Shown one piece after another: positions 49,765 to 58,109 of a DNA stretch of 64,000 nucleotides (within the stretch, counting starts at the first letter, position 1; every line of letters begins with the position of its first letter). The stretch lies in the NCBI RefSeq assembly GCF_001424585.1, contig NZ_LMPJ01000008.1, positions 62,001 to 126,000 of the forward strand, given 5' to 3'. The position numbers and the translations under genes were made by a program. A model generated the notes under the pieces. That model ran no database searches. It saw only the letters and a program-made list of their open reading frames with translations, and had not been told where the DNA came from. This DNA comes from Chryseobacterium sp. Leaf180 (lineage in GTDB: Bacteria; Bacteroidota; Bacteroidia; Flavobacteriales; Weeksellaceae).

Positions 49765-50229
49765 TTAGTGGCATTTAAAATAATCAAACGGCTCCAGACA
49801 GTCTGAACATTGGTAAGAAGCCTTACACAAAGTAGACCCGAATCTGCTGATTTGCTTAGAGTTCATCGAGCCGCAACGCGGACATTTCTTCGGCTTCCCG
49901 ATGTGATGCTCGTCGGCACCTTTTTCGGGAGGTGAAATTCCATAAACACGGAGTTTTTCTCTCGCTTCATCAGTTATCCAGTCTGTTGTCCAAATCGGAA
50001 ACATTTTGGTGACCACTTTCGCATCCCAACCGTTTTCTTTCATGATTTTCATGATGTCTTCCTCAATGGTAAACATAGCGGGACAGGCAGAATAAGTCGG
50101 CGTAATCGTTACTTCACAAGAATTCTCGCTTGTAACTTTTGCTTCTCTTACAATACCTAATTCCACGATATTGATTACCGGAATTTCCGGATCGGGAACT
50201 AATTCTAATATTTCTAAAGGATTTTTCAT
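49765..50229 (-). CDS. paaD: PaaD, phenylacetyl-CoA epoxidase maturation subunit
   Basis: 154 residues. MIP18/DUF59-type domain (EILELVPDPEIPVINIVELGIVR, SACPAMFTIEEDI) followed by a C-terminal zinc ribbon with CPRCG and YQCSDCLEPF. PaaD (PaaJ in other schemes) helps assemble the epoxidase metal centre. Four Cys in the ribbon are intact. Confidence 0.93.
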   Translation of the reverse strand: MKNPLEILELVPDPEIPVINIVELGIVREAKVTSENSCEVTITPTYSACPAMFTIEEDIMKIMKENGWDAKVVTKMFPIWTTDWITDEAREKLRVYGISPPEKGADEHHIGKPKKCPRCGSMNSKQISRFGSTLCKASYQCSDCLEPFDYFKCH

Positions 50230-50323
50230 AATTAATTTGAAAATTTGAAAATGTGCTAATTTGAAAATGATGCGTCGCTCGTAATTTTCAAATTATCTAA
50301 TTTTCAAATTAACTCATTGATTT
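50230..50323. repeat. AATTTGAAAAT palindromic spacer E (paaD/paaC)
   Basis: Left arm AATTTGAAAATGTGCTAATT with TGAAAAT and right arm ATTTTCAAATTATCTAATTT with TCAAATTAACTC are inverted copies; the loop reads ATGATGCGTCGCTCGT. Confidence 0.85.
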
Positions 50324-51073
50324 TTACCACGTACAGCCCGGATACGCTCTCTGCATATACTGCAATTCACAAAGCATAAATCCGAAATATTCTGTGTGAT
50401 ATCCTGTTCTTGATTTTGGCTGCATAAAAGGATTCGTAGGATATTCCAAACCGAAATCTGCAAAATCTTTGGTGGTAATCGAAACAAAGTCTTCATACAA
50501 AGCATCAGTATTTGGAGCGATGTTTAAAGCAATTAAATCATCTTCACCTTCTGTTTTTGCGAATAAACCTTTGGTGTATTCCCAGATATTTTCCAGGCTT
50601 CTTTCCAGGCGCATTTTACTTTCTTCAGTTCCCTGTCCGAAAATTTTCATCCATGAAGCAGCGTGAGTATAATGGTATCTTACTTCTTTCAAAGATTTCT
50701 GAGCGATGGCAGAAAGTTCTTCATCGGTTGAATTGGATAATGCTTCATACATCAGTTTCTGATACACAGAAAAAACATAAACTTTAAGAATCGTCTGAGC
50801 ATAATCTTCGTTGGGAAGTTCCGTCCAGTGCGCATTCAGATATTCGTGCTCGTATCTCAGGAAAGCCAAATCATCTTCACTTTTTCCGTTATCGGCAACT
50901 CTCGAAGCGTAAACGTAAAAATTATTCGCCTGACCAAGCTCATCCAAAGCAATGTTTGTCAATGCAATATCTTCCTCAAGATAAGGACCTTCACCACACC
51001 ACGCAGACAAACGCTGTCCCATAATGAAACTGTCGTCCGCAAGTTTTAATAAATAATTATATAATGGGTTCAT
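50324..51073 (-). CDS. paaC: PaaC, epoxidase structural subunit
   Basis: 249-residue ferritin-like helical protein. In PaaABC(D)E, PaaC is the catalytically inactive scaffold that pairs with PaaA. Typical stretches: SDFIMGQRLSAWCGEGP, ALDELGQANNFY, EVRYHYTHAASW. Gene order paaA-B-C-D matches the conserved cluster. Length fits. Confidence 0.94.
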   Translation of the reverse strand: MNPLYNYLLKLADDSFIMGQRLSAWCGEGPYLEEDIALTNIALDELGQANNFYVYASRVADNGKSEDDLAFLRYEHEYLNAHWTELPNEDYAQTILKVYVFSVYQKLMYEALSNSTDEELSAIAQKSLKEVRYHYTHAASWMKIFGQGTEESKMRLERSLENIWEYTKGLFAKTEGEDDLIALNIAPNTDALYEDFVSITTKDFADFGLEYPTNPFMQPKSRTGYHTEYFGFMLCELQYMQRAYPGCTW

Positions 51074-51207
51074 TATTTTTTAATTTGAGAATTTGAAAAT
51101 CAGTTAATTTGAAAATTGATTGACTGCCTTAATTGAAATTTGAGAATAAAAAACGTCGTTAAAGTCATTGTCAAATTTTCAAATTAACACATTTTCAAAT
51201 TATTAAT
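51074..51207. repeat. AATTTGAAAAT palindromic spacer F (paaC/paaB)
   Basis: Left arm AATTTGAGAATTTGAAAATC plus TTAATTTGAAAAT, right arm ATTTTCAAATTAACACATTT plus TCAAATT. Similar extent to spacers E, G and H. Confidence 0.85.
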
Positions 51208-51489
51208 CTACATATTTTTCACATCGTTTGGAATCTCGTAAAACGTCGGGTGACGGTACAATTTGTCATCAGCCGGATCAAAGAATGCCTCTTTATCAAT
51301 TCCTTCTGAAGTCACAATATATTTACTTGGTACAACCCAAACAGAAGTTCCTTCTTTTCTTCTTGTATAAACGTCTCTTGCATTCTGCAAAGCCATTTCT
51401 GCTGTTGGTGCCTGTACAATTCCAACGTGTTTGTGAGATAATCCCGGTTTAGTCTGAATAAACACTTCCCACATATCTAAATTTGCCAT
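51208..51489 (-). CDS. paaB: PaaB, epoxidase subunit
   Basis: 93 residues with the compact alpha-beta PaaB fold. MWEVFIQTKPGLSHKHVGIV and the middle ALQNARDVYTRRKEGTSVWVVPS are diagnostic. PaaB is needed for epoxidase assembly, bridging the PaaAC units; it has no catalytic residues of its own. Confidence 0.95.
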   Translation of the reverse strand: MANLDMWEVFIQTKPGLSHKHVGIVQAPTAEMALQNARDVYTRRKEGTSVWVVPSKYIVTSEGIDKEAFFDPADDKLYRHPTFYEIPNDVKNM

Positions 51490-51612
51490 AATTAATTTGA
51501 AAATTTGAAAATTCGGTAATTTGAAAATTGATTAAGTGTCGTAATTGAAAATTTGATTATAAATAAAACCGCTAAGTTCATTTTCAAATTCTCAAATTAG
51601 CACCTTTTCAAA
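51490..51612. repeat. AATTTGAAAAT palindromic spacer G (paaB/paaA)
   Basis: Left arm AATTTGAAAATTTGAAAATT plus CGGTAATTTGAAAATTG, right arm ATTTTCAAATTCTCAAATTA plus TTTTCAAATT; loop AT-rich. Confidence 0.85.
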
Positions 51613-52551
51613 TTATATAACTTCTTTTTGTTGTTTCTCAGCAAAAGCCTTCGCCGCCTCTTTTACCCAAAGGTTTTCTTGTTGCGCTTTTACTTTTGTC
51701 TGCAATCTTTTCTTGTTACAAGGTCCGTTTCCTTTTAAGATTTCCATGAATTCACCCCAAGGAAGTTCTCCGAAATCGTAATGTTGTCTTTCTTCGTTCC
51801 ATTTTAAATCTTTATCCGGAACAGTTAAGCCTAAAAACTCAGCCTGAGAAACCGTAACATCCACAAAACGCTGACGGAGGCTGTCGTTGCTTTCTCTTTT
51901 CACCCTGTAATTCATAGAGATTTTAGAGTTGGGAGAACTGTCATCATTAGGACCAAACATCATCAGGGCCGGCCACCAGAACTGATCTAATGATCGCTGT
52001 GCCATTTCTTTCTGCTGTTTTGTACCACGGCAAAGTGCCATTAAAATCTCGTAACCCTGTCTTTGGTGGAAAGACTCTTCTTTACAGATTTTCACCATAG
52101 CTCTTGAATAAGGACCATAAGAATTCCCCATCAACATGACCTGATTCATAATCGCTGCACCATCAACCAACCAACCGATGGCACCGATATCCGCCCAGCT
52201 CAAAGTTGGATAATTGAAAATACTTGAGTATTTCGCTTTTCCTTCCAACATATCTTCGTAAGTCGCATCTCTGTCGGCTCTGATGGTTCCGTTTCCTAAA
52301 GTTTCGGTTGCAGAATACAGGTATAAACCGTGCCCTGCTTCATCCTGAACTTTAGCCAAAAGAGCCATTTTTCTTCTCAAAGAAGGTGCTCTGGAAATCC
52401 AGTTGGCTTCCGGCAACATCCCGACAATCTCAGAATGTGCGTGCTGTGAAATCTGACGAACCAATAATTTTCTGTAATCATCGGGCATTACATCTTTTGG
52501 TTCTACTTTATTTTCGTCGTGTACGTATTGTACAAATTTTTCTAAATCCAT
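51613..52551 (-). CDS. paaA: PaaA, epoxidase catalytic subunit
   Basis: 312-residue di-iron oxygenase that adds one oxygen atom to the ring of phenylacetyl-CoA. Metal-binding pairs include [13 protein letters not shown] and [13 protein letters not shown] (ExxH motifs). The length and neighbouring genes agree with PaaA. Confidence 0.96.
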   Translation of the reverse strand: MDLEKFVQYVHDENKVEPKDVMPDDYRKLLVRQISQHAHSEIVGMLPEANWISRAPSLRRKMALLAKVQDEAGHGLYLYSATETLGNGTIRADRDATYEDMLEGKAKYSSIFNYPTLSWADIGAIGWLVDGAAIMNQVMLMGNSYGPYSRAMVKICKEESFHQRQGYEILMALCRGTKQQKEMAQRSLDQFWWPALMMFGPNDDSSPNSKISMNYRVKRESNDSLRQRFVDVTVSQAEFLGLTVPDKDLKWNEERQHYDFGELPWGEFMEILKGNGPCNKKRLQTKVKAQQENLWVKEAAKAFAEKQQKEVI

Positions 52552-52676
52552 AATCTTTTAATTTGAAAATTTGAGAATTAGTTAATTTGAAAATTATTAT
52601 AAAAGTCTGACAACTTGAAAATTTATACCCTATGAAGGTATTTTCAAATTTCCAAATTAGAACATTTTCAAATTAT
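52552..52676. repeat. AATTTGAAAAT palindromic spacer H (paaA/paaE)
   Basis: Left arm AATTTGAAAATTTGAGAATT plus AGTTAATTTGAAAATT, right arm ATTTTCAAATTTCCAAATTA plus ACATTTTCAAATTA. Confidence 0.85.
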
Positions 52677-53762
52677 TTAAACATCATAATTGAGCATCAC
52701 CACATTCGTTGTCGGGTGACACTGGCAAGTCAGAACAAAACCTCTGGCTACTTCGTCTTCGGTAAGTGCGAAATTTTTCTCCATGAAAACTTCTCCTTCG
52801 AGAACTTCCGCTTTACACGTACAACAAACTCCCCCTTTACATGCGAAAGGTACAGGAAGATTGTCTTTCAATGCTTTATCTAAGATACTCTCTTTTTTTG
52901 AATTCAAATGGAACGAATATTCATCATCATCGATAATCACCGTTACCATACTTTCAATATTGGCGATTGCCTTGAATTCATCGCTCATTTCCGCAGAATC
53001 TTCTTCGTCCGGAGCTGAGAAATATTCAAATAAAACCTGAATCGCTGGAACTTTTTTATCTTTCTTCAGATAATCTGAAATCCCTTTAATCATATCCGAA
53101 GGTCCACAGATAAAATAAGTAGCTTCCTTCACGTCGATGTCTGTATATCTTTCAAATAAATGGTCTAATTTTTCCGGAGAAATTCTTCCTTCAAAAATCG
53201 GGTCAGCGTGTTTTTCACGGCTTACCAGATAAACCACTTTCAGCCTTCCGCTGAACTGTTCTACCAGCTGATCAATCTCAGCTTTTTTCATCACATGATT
53301 CATGCTTCTGTTGCTGTAGAAAAGATAAGCGTTTGAATTGGGCTCCTGATAAAGACTTTCTTTAAGATTAGAAAGTATAGGGCTTATTCCGCTTCCTGCA
53401 GCCAATCCAACATAGGTCTTTGTGTTGGTCGGATGATAAGAAGTATTGAAACCACCCATTGGGGGCATCACTTCCAAAACCTCATCCATGTGAAGATGCT
53501 CATTAAAATATCCGGACACTTTTCCACCTTCCAAAAGCTTTACCAAAACTTCCAGCGTGTTGCTTTTTTCGCTCGGCGCATTGCAGATAGAATAGGAACG
53601 GCGCTCTTCGTTACCGTTAACCATCAGTTTAAAATTCAGATACTGCCCCTGTTTGAATCTGAATTTATCTTTCAGCTCCTCAGGAATTTCCAATGCAACG
53701 TTTACCGCATCATTGGTATCTTTCTGAACTTTTACAGTTTTTAATTTATAAAATGAATTCAT
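52677..53762 (-). CDS. paaE: PaaE, epoxidase reductase
   Basis: 361 residues. N-terminal FAD domain (RRSYSICNAP) and NAD(P) domain (GLAAGSGISPILS, YFICGPSDMI), then a C-terminal plant-type [2Fe-2S] ferredoxin with CKGGVCCTC and a fourth Cys in TCQCHP. It passes electrons from NADPH to PaaA. Its start overlaps the paaK stop by 4 bases (ATGA). Confidence 0.95.
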   Translation of the reverse strand: MNSFYKLKTVKVQKDTNDAVNVALEIPEELKDKFRFKQGQYLNFKLMVNGNEERRSYSICNAPSEKSNTLEVLVKLLEGGKVSGYFNEHLHMDEVLEVMPPMGGFNTSYHPTNTKTYVGLAAGSGISPILSNLKESLYQEPNSNAYLFYSNRSMNHVMKKAEIDQLVEQFSGRLKVVYLVSREKHADPIFEGRISPEKLDHLFERYTDIDVKEATYFICGPSDMIKGISDYLKKDKKVPAIQVLFEYFSAPDEEDSAEMSDEFKAIANIESMVTVIIDDDEYSFHLNSKKESILDKALKDNLPVPFACKGGVCCTCKAEVLEGEVFMEKNFALTEDEVARGFVLTCQCHPTTNVVMLNYDV

Positions 53763-55078
53763 TTTGTCTTTAGTATTCTGTTAATTTTTCCACCTTCACA
53801 TTTTGGAAGACTGTCCTGAGCATGAATTTTCACTTTCGTAGTAATTCCTACCCGTTTTTTTATTTCGTTTTCGATGCTTTTTCCAAAATTTCCTGCGAAA
53901 ATAAGATATTCATCTGAATTTATATTTAAATTTTCCGCGGCCACCAATTCATCATTAATTTCCACATCAATATCGAGTGCCACACACATCTGTTCTTTCT
54001 CAACCGGCGTTAAATAATAATTGGGAACCACGCCTTCTATATGAGAAAAAGCCTCTTCAATCTGACTTGGATAAACATTTACGCCTCTCACAATCAGCAT
54101 ATCATCTGCTCTGCCAAGAATTGGTTTCATTTTAACCATGGTTCTTTTGGCATTTTCGTCGTAGTAGAGACTTGTAATATCATTTGTCCAGTAACGGAGA
54201 AGCGGCATTGCTTTTTTAGTCAGCGTTGTAATCACCAAAACGCCTTCTTCTCCGAAAGCGACGGGTTGTTTTGTAACCGGATGTAAAATTTCAGGATAAA
54301 AATGGTCTTCCCAAATGTAAGATCCGCCTTTTTCCTCAAAATCCTCCATCGAAACTCCTGGTCCGATAATTTCACTTAATCCATAAATATTGGTTGCATG
54401 AACCCCCAATTTTTCTTCAATATGATGTCTTATCAATTCCGTCCATGGTTCTGAACCTAAAACGGCATATTTTAAACTGATTTCGTCTGCCGAGATTCCT
54501 CTTTTTGCAAATTCATCAGCGATCGTTAATGCATAAGACGGTGAACAGCAGATCACTTCAGGTTTAAAATCTATAATTAAATCAACCTGTCTTGTCGTCA
54601 TTCCTCCCGAAATCGGAAGAACGCTCATTCCTAATTTTTCTGCTCCGTAATGAAGACCGAGTCCGCCTGTGAAAATTCCGTATCCATAGGCATTGTGTAA
54701 CTGCATTCCCGGTTTTGCACCTGCTGCATTCAACGATCTTGCAACCACTTCACTGAATAAGTCAATATCTTCTTTTGTATATCCTACCACCGTTGGTTTT
54801 CCGGTTGTACCGCTTGAACAGTGAATTCTTTGTAATTCATTTTTCGGAACCGTAAATAATCCGAACGGATAATTGTCTCTTAAATCCTGTTTGTAAGTGA
54901 TGGGGAGTTTGGAAATATCTTCGATCGACATAATATCGCCTTTAGAAATATTTAAATCCTCAAACTTTCTTCTGTAGAAATCTGATTTTTCCAAAAGATA
55001 ATCAATCAGTACCTGCAATCTTTCTGACTGAAGCTTTCTCAACTGACTAATTTCTAAAAATTCAACATCAAATCTCAT
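53759..55078 (-). CDS. paaK: PaaK phenylacetate-CoA ligase
   Basis: 439 residues from the ATG at 55078. The listed open frame begins one codon earlier with GTG, which is not needed. AMP-forming adenylating enzyme with the AMP-binding motif CSSGTTGKPTVVGYT and the later YGLSEIIGPG, then the C-terminal PaaK-type lid (VYPSQIEEAF). It activates phenylacetate to phenylacetyl-CoA and is the first gene of the operon. The predicted start of transcription is overlapped by the palindrome at 55085-55098. Confidence 0.95.
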   Translation of the reverse strand: MRFDVEFLEISQLRKLQSERLQVLIDYLLEKSDFYRRKFEDLNISKGDIMSIEDISKLPITYKQDLRDNYPFGLFTVPKNELQRIHCSSGTTGKPTVVGYTKEDIDLFSEVVARSLNAAGAKPGMQLHNAYGYGIFTGGLGLHYGAEKLGMSVLPISGGMTTRQVDLIIDFKPEVICCSPSYALTIADEFAKRGISADEISLKYAVLGSEPWTELIRHHIEEKLGVHATNIYGLSEIIGPGVSMEDFEEKGGSYIWEDHFYPEILHPVTKQPVAFGEEGVLVITTLTKKAMPLLRYWTNDITSLYYDENAKRTMVKMKPILGRADDMLIVRGVNVYPSQIEEAFSHIEGVVPNYYLTPVEKEQMCVALDIDVEINDELVAAENLNINSDEYLIFAGNFGKSIENEIKKRVGITTKVKIHAQDSLPKCEGGKINRILKTK

Positions 55079-55084
55079 CACTAA

Positions 55085-55131
55085 CTAACATTTGTTAGGT
55101 AAAATTAAAAAGAAAAAAAAACCTGTGCAAA
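55085..55131 (-). promoter_or_regulatory. paaK promoter with overlapping TetR-type operator
   Basis: On the minus strand: TTTG (55131-55128), 20 bases, TAATTTTA (55107-55100, one mismatch to TAnnTTTG). CTAACATTTGTTAG at 55085-55098 is a perfect 6-2-6 palindrome placed over the expected start site and 7 bases before the paaK ATG. This is where the TetR protein encoded next door would be expected to repress the operon and to be released by phenylacetyl-CoA. Confidence 0.65.
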
Positions 55132-55193
55132 TAATTGGGAAATTTTATATAATTGTGTAGATATGAGTTGCCTGAAATAAAGCTTTCTATAAA

Positions 55194-55769
55194 TTAATTC
55201 CGGTTTCCAAGTAAGCCAAAAAGAATTTTATCGCGAATCTCATCCCTGATTTCAATTCCGGATGTATCGTTTCTTTTAAACCAAAAATAAGAATTGTTGA
55301 GTGTATGCAAGATAAAGCGCGTTGTAAATGCAGAAGAGCGAAGTTCCCAGCGTTCAGCGGTATAAATTTCAGTAATCAGCTGCTCGACTTCCTGTTGATA
55401 ATTTTTCCTAAGCTCAATAAACTCAGGCAAACGCACCTCCAGATGTTTCCATTCATTGGAATAAATGTGCGTCACATCGCGGTTTTTTAACACAACCGAA
55501 AGATGACTTTCGATAAATAAATCAAGCTTTTCACGCGGCGGAAGACTGATGCTCTTTATACGCTGAAGTTCGGAGAAAAATTCATTTGCAATTCCGAAAC
55601 AAATCCATTCTAAAATTTCTTCCTTTGAGCGAATGTGAGCGTAAAGGGAAGCCGCTTTTATATTAAGCCGCGTGGCAAGATCGCGCACAGAGCTACCGAG
55701 ATACCCTTTTTCTTTAAAGAGTTCAACGGCAACATCCAAAATATTCTGCTGTTTTTCTTTGAGCTTCAT
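55194..55769 (-). CDS. TetR family regulator of the phenylacetate operon
   Basis: 191 residues. N-terminal TetR helix-turn-helix (ILDVAVELFKEKGYLGSSVRDLATRLNIKAASLYAHIRSKEEIL) and a helical ligand domain. It is divergent neither from paaK nor fused with it, but lies directly upstream on the same strand with its own promoter. TetR-type PaaR proteins that sense phenylacetyl-CoA are known, for example in Thermus. A palindrome is found between this gene and paaK. The specific ligand is an inference from context. Confidence 0.85.
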   Translation of the reverse strand: MKLKEKQQNILDVAVELFKEKGYLGSSVRDLATRLNIKAASLYAHIRSKEEILEWICFGIANEFFSELQRIKSISLPPREKLDLFIESHLSVVLKNRDVTHIYSNEWKHLEVRLPEFIELRKNYQQEVEQLITEIYTAERWELRSSAFTTRFILHTLNNSYFWFKRNDTSGIEIRDEIRDKILFGLLGNRN

Positions 55770-55813
55770 AGCGCGGTTTCCAAAAATAGAAGTCAGCTTT
55801 TCGCTGAGATCTG

Positions 55814-55821
55814 CAAATATA
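55814..55821 (-). promoter_or_regulatory. -7 promoter element of the TetR gene
   Basis: TATATTTG on the minus strand, an exact TAnnTTTG match 44 bases upstream of the TetR ATG. It overlaps no gene but is near the end of the M50 protease gene, suggesting that the regulator is transcribed separately. Confidence 0.5.
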
Positions 55822-55841
55822 TTGAATTTTAAATCACCAGA

Positions 55842-56993
55842 TTATTCATCTTCTTTTTGAGATTTCGTGAATGCCTTTTTAATTAAATTAAAGCTTATGA
55901 TATAGAACATCACCGTTGTAACTAACTGTGGTGCAATATACAACTCATTAAATTTTAATAAAACTAAATTTTTCAGCATTTCAAAAATGTAGAGCGGAAA
56001 ATTAAGAAGATCTTTCCAGTAATAAATTAGTTGTATCGCTACAAAATACACCAGAACCAACGTGTTGAAAATGCCGTACAGCAAAACGAAATAATCCTTT
56101 GAAGTATTTGTTTTGATTTTCTGAAGTGGACTGCGAAGCCACGATTTCACCTCATCATTTGAACGCGACTGCAGATTAGGAACTGAAGAAATATCTGATA
56201 AAAGCCAATAACCATCTGATCTGATGAACGGAATCAGCTGGACGAAAGTGTACAGCGCGAGCATGTAGGCCATGTACAAAACCATTTGATTTTTGGTAAA
56301 ATAATATGCTATAAGCGCAGCAAGCATACACCAAAGCTGCATGTAAACTCCGGCAAGATTGGCAATGACGCGCTCATCACGCCTGGCATGCCAGATCGAA
56401 GATATATTAGAATAAAAAATCGGAAAGATAAAATATACACCAAAACCGATTTCGCCGTTTTTCTTCACAAAACGTCTGCAAGCGGCAATGTGACCAAGCT
56501 CGTGGAGAAAAATTGTCGGTGCGTATAAAAGTGTGATCCAAAGAACAGGAAATTTTTCTGCGGACGGAACTTCGATTAGAATAATCAAAAGCAGACCAGC
56601 AAGGGCTAGAATACTGAATGCAATCCAGAAAAAAGTTTTCTGAAATAAAAACAATAAAGGCTCAACAATTTTTCCTGCGAGAGATGCAGAAATTAGTGGT
56701 TTTTGAAATTTTATGAAGCTTTTCTGTTTTTCCGTACTTACAACATCACCTTCAAAAACAGGAATTTTAGAAAAAATACTTTTCGCGAAACCTTCAAATT
56801 CTTCGGGAGAAATATTTTCTGAAAAAGCGCTGTTAAATTTTCTGGCAGCCGTGGTGTAAGAATCAGATTCGAATAAAATATCCAAAACATCTTTGCTCTG
56901 ACCGCTGATGATAAAATGAAGATCTGAAATCTCCAGCACAAACTTGTCCTTTTGATAAGGCGAAATAAAAAAATCTCTGCGAATGAGCGACAC
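55842..56993 (-). CDS. M50-type membrane metalloprotease with possible PqqD/RRE-like N-terminal domain
   Basis: 383 residues. Zinc-binding HELGH at 164-168, the second metal-site Asp in IRSDGYW (D260), and about seven hydrophobic helices place it with M50 site-2-type proteases that resemble the 'putative peptide zinc metalloprotease' group used in modified-peptide systems. The N-terminal ~80 residues are soluble: FIISGQSKDVLDILFESDSYTTAARKF and a trailing helix have the rhythm of a PqqD-like peptide-recognition (RRE) domain. That domain reading is inference. The start directly follows the stop of the isoprenoid-enzyme gene (no gap), so the two are translationally coupled. Confidence 0.72.
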   Translation of the reverse strand: MSLIRRDFFISPYQKDKFVLEISDLHFIISGQSKDVLDILFESDSYTTAARKFNSAFSENISPEEFEGFAKSIFSKIPVFEGDVVSTEKQKSFIKFQKPLISASLAGKIVEPLLFLFQKTFFWIAFSILALAGLLLIILIEVPSAEKFPVLWITLLYAPTIFLHELGHIAACRRFVKKNGEIGFGVYFIFPIFYSNISSIWHARRDERVIANLAGVYMQLWCMLAALIAYYFTKNQMVLYMAYMLALYTFVQLIPFIRSDGYWLLSDISSVPNLQSRSNDEVKSWLRSPLQKIKTNTSKDYFVLLYGIFNTLVLVYFVAIQLIYYWKDLLNFPLYIFEMLKNLVLLKFNELYIAPQLVTTVMFYIISFNLIKKAFTKSQKEDE

Positions 56994-57812
56994 TTATTTT
57001 GACGTTAGTTTACTGATCAGCTGTTGGTTACTTTCCATCATATCAACCGCGTTATCAAGCCACAAGGTAAGATTTTTTAATTGAAACTTCTCTGCTGAAT
57101 TTTTAGCGGAAAGAAATTTTTCTTTAGCGTAATATGTGAGTTTTTCGCCAATTCCCGAAACATAAAGAACACGCTCGCGAAACTTTTCCAGATTGCTGTT
57201 TTCATCGAGATCATTTTCTGTCATGAAATTCTGCACTTCAGAATGTACAAAAGTCCATTGCCCGGAACGTTCGTCAGCATCAAAATCCTCCAGATCGTCA
57301 TTCATTTGCATGGCTTTGAAAATATTTGCGAACAAATCTTCCAGCATATGCGTTTCGATCTTAGATTCAAAAAGATACTTCATCCCGCGAATCGGAATAT
57401 AGGCCAACGCATGTTTCGCATCTGCATAATCCTCAAAATCAACATTCGAAATTCTTTCCCGCGTTTTGTTAAACTGCTTTTCTTTAAGCAATATCTGATA
57501 ATATCTGAAGTTTGTCTGATCGAGATCTTCCCAGAAGGGATGCTCTTTCGGGAAAATATCAAGAAGCAGTTTTATTGATTCCTGATGATTTTTCGTCAGA
57601 TTATAAAGTACATTATGTTCTTTGCTGTAGAGATTTTCGAACTGATAATCGCCATCAATAAGTTTATCAATTTCAAATATAAAAAAGCAGAATTTCTGCA
57701 CGGCCTCAGAAAATTTAGAGAAAAGCGCTTTATCATTAATAATAAAACTGTCTTTCAAAAACTCTACCTGGCTGCTGAAAAAAAGAGTTGAAATATTTTT
57801 GGAATTGCTCAT
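56994..57812 (-). CDS. Class I isoprenoid-synthase-like protein
   Basis: 272 residues from the ATG at 57812 (MSNSKNISTLFFSSQ). All-helical, no signal peptide. Two Asp-rich motifs, EIDKLIDGD at 47-55 and NDDLEDFDADE at 171-181, are 123 residues apart, the spacing expected for the metal-binding motifs of class I isoprenoid synthases, such as squalene/phytoene synthase, polyprenyl synthases and ComQ. AKHALAYIPI (132-141) resembles the conserved K-T-A-L region of that fold. I infer a prenyl-diphosphate-using enzyme; no activity is proved. It lies between a small peptide gene and the M50 protease gene. ComQ, which prenylates the ComX pheromone, is a precedent for such an enzyme beside a peptide gene. 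Confidence 0.6.
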   Translation of the reverse strand: MSNSKNISTLFFSSQVEFLKDSFIINDKALFSKFSEAVQKFCFFIFEIDKLIDGDYQFENLYSKEHNVLYNLTKNHQESIKLLLDIFPKEHPFWEDLDQTNFRYYQILLKEKQFNKTRERISNVDFEDYADAKHALAYIPIRGMKYLFESKIETHMLEDLFANIFKAMQMNDDLEDFDADERSGQWTFVHSEVQNFMTENDLDENSNLEKFRERVLYVSGIGEKLTYYAKEKFLSAKNSAEKFQLKNLTLWLDNAVDMMESNQQLISKLTSK

Positions 57813-57842
57813 CAGATTGTATTTAAATTTAATAGGAAAAAA

Positions 57843-57866
57843 TACCTGAGCCAAAAGACTCAGGTA
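57843..57866 (-). terminator. Attenuator-like hairpin between peptide and enzyme genes
   Basis: TACCTGAG, 8-base loop, CTCAGGTA, followed on the minus strand by TTTTTT. It lies 24 bases after the peptide stop and before the enzyme start. Partial termination here would yield more peptide mRNA than enzyme mRNA, an arrangement typical of ribosomal peptide clusters. Confidence 0.75.
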
Positions 57867-57889
57867 GATTATTCAAAGAATTTGGAAAA

Positions 57890-58051
57890 CTAGTTTCCTC
57901 CTCCACCTTGTCCTGGATTACTCGGTGGAGTTGTTGGTCCACATGGTGGTTTTGGATTACATGGATTTGGCATGCAGTAAAAAGTAAACTCTTTACGTTC
58001 TTCCAATTTCTCTACTGAGAAGTTTGCCAATTTTTCATTCAATTTGTTCAT
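57890..58051 (-). CDS. Small Cys/Pro/Gly-rich peptide, candidate precursor
   Basis: 53 residues from the ATG at 58051 (MNKLNEKLANFSVEKLEERK). No signal peptide. Residues 1-25 are a charged helical leader; residues 26-53 are a core with Cys at 26, 31 and 37, eight Pro and a final GQGGGGN. The bipartite layout (hydrophilic leader, compact Cys/Pro core) is that of ribosomally synthesised peptide precursors. Three Cys could be modified; no Trp is present. The upstream start at 58126 is discarded because it adds a long hydrophobic stretch not expected for this class. Co-transcribed with an isoprenoid-type enzyme and an M50 protease. I see no homologous family by memory. Confidence 0.75.
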   Translation of the reverse strand: MNKLNEKLANFSVEKLEERKEFTFYCMPNPCNPKPPCGPTTPPSNPGQGGGGN

Positions 58052-58109
58052 AATAAAAAAATTTAAAGGGTAAATAAATATGTAAAAAACTATTAAAGTC
58101 TGTTTAAGA

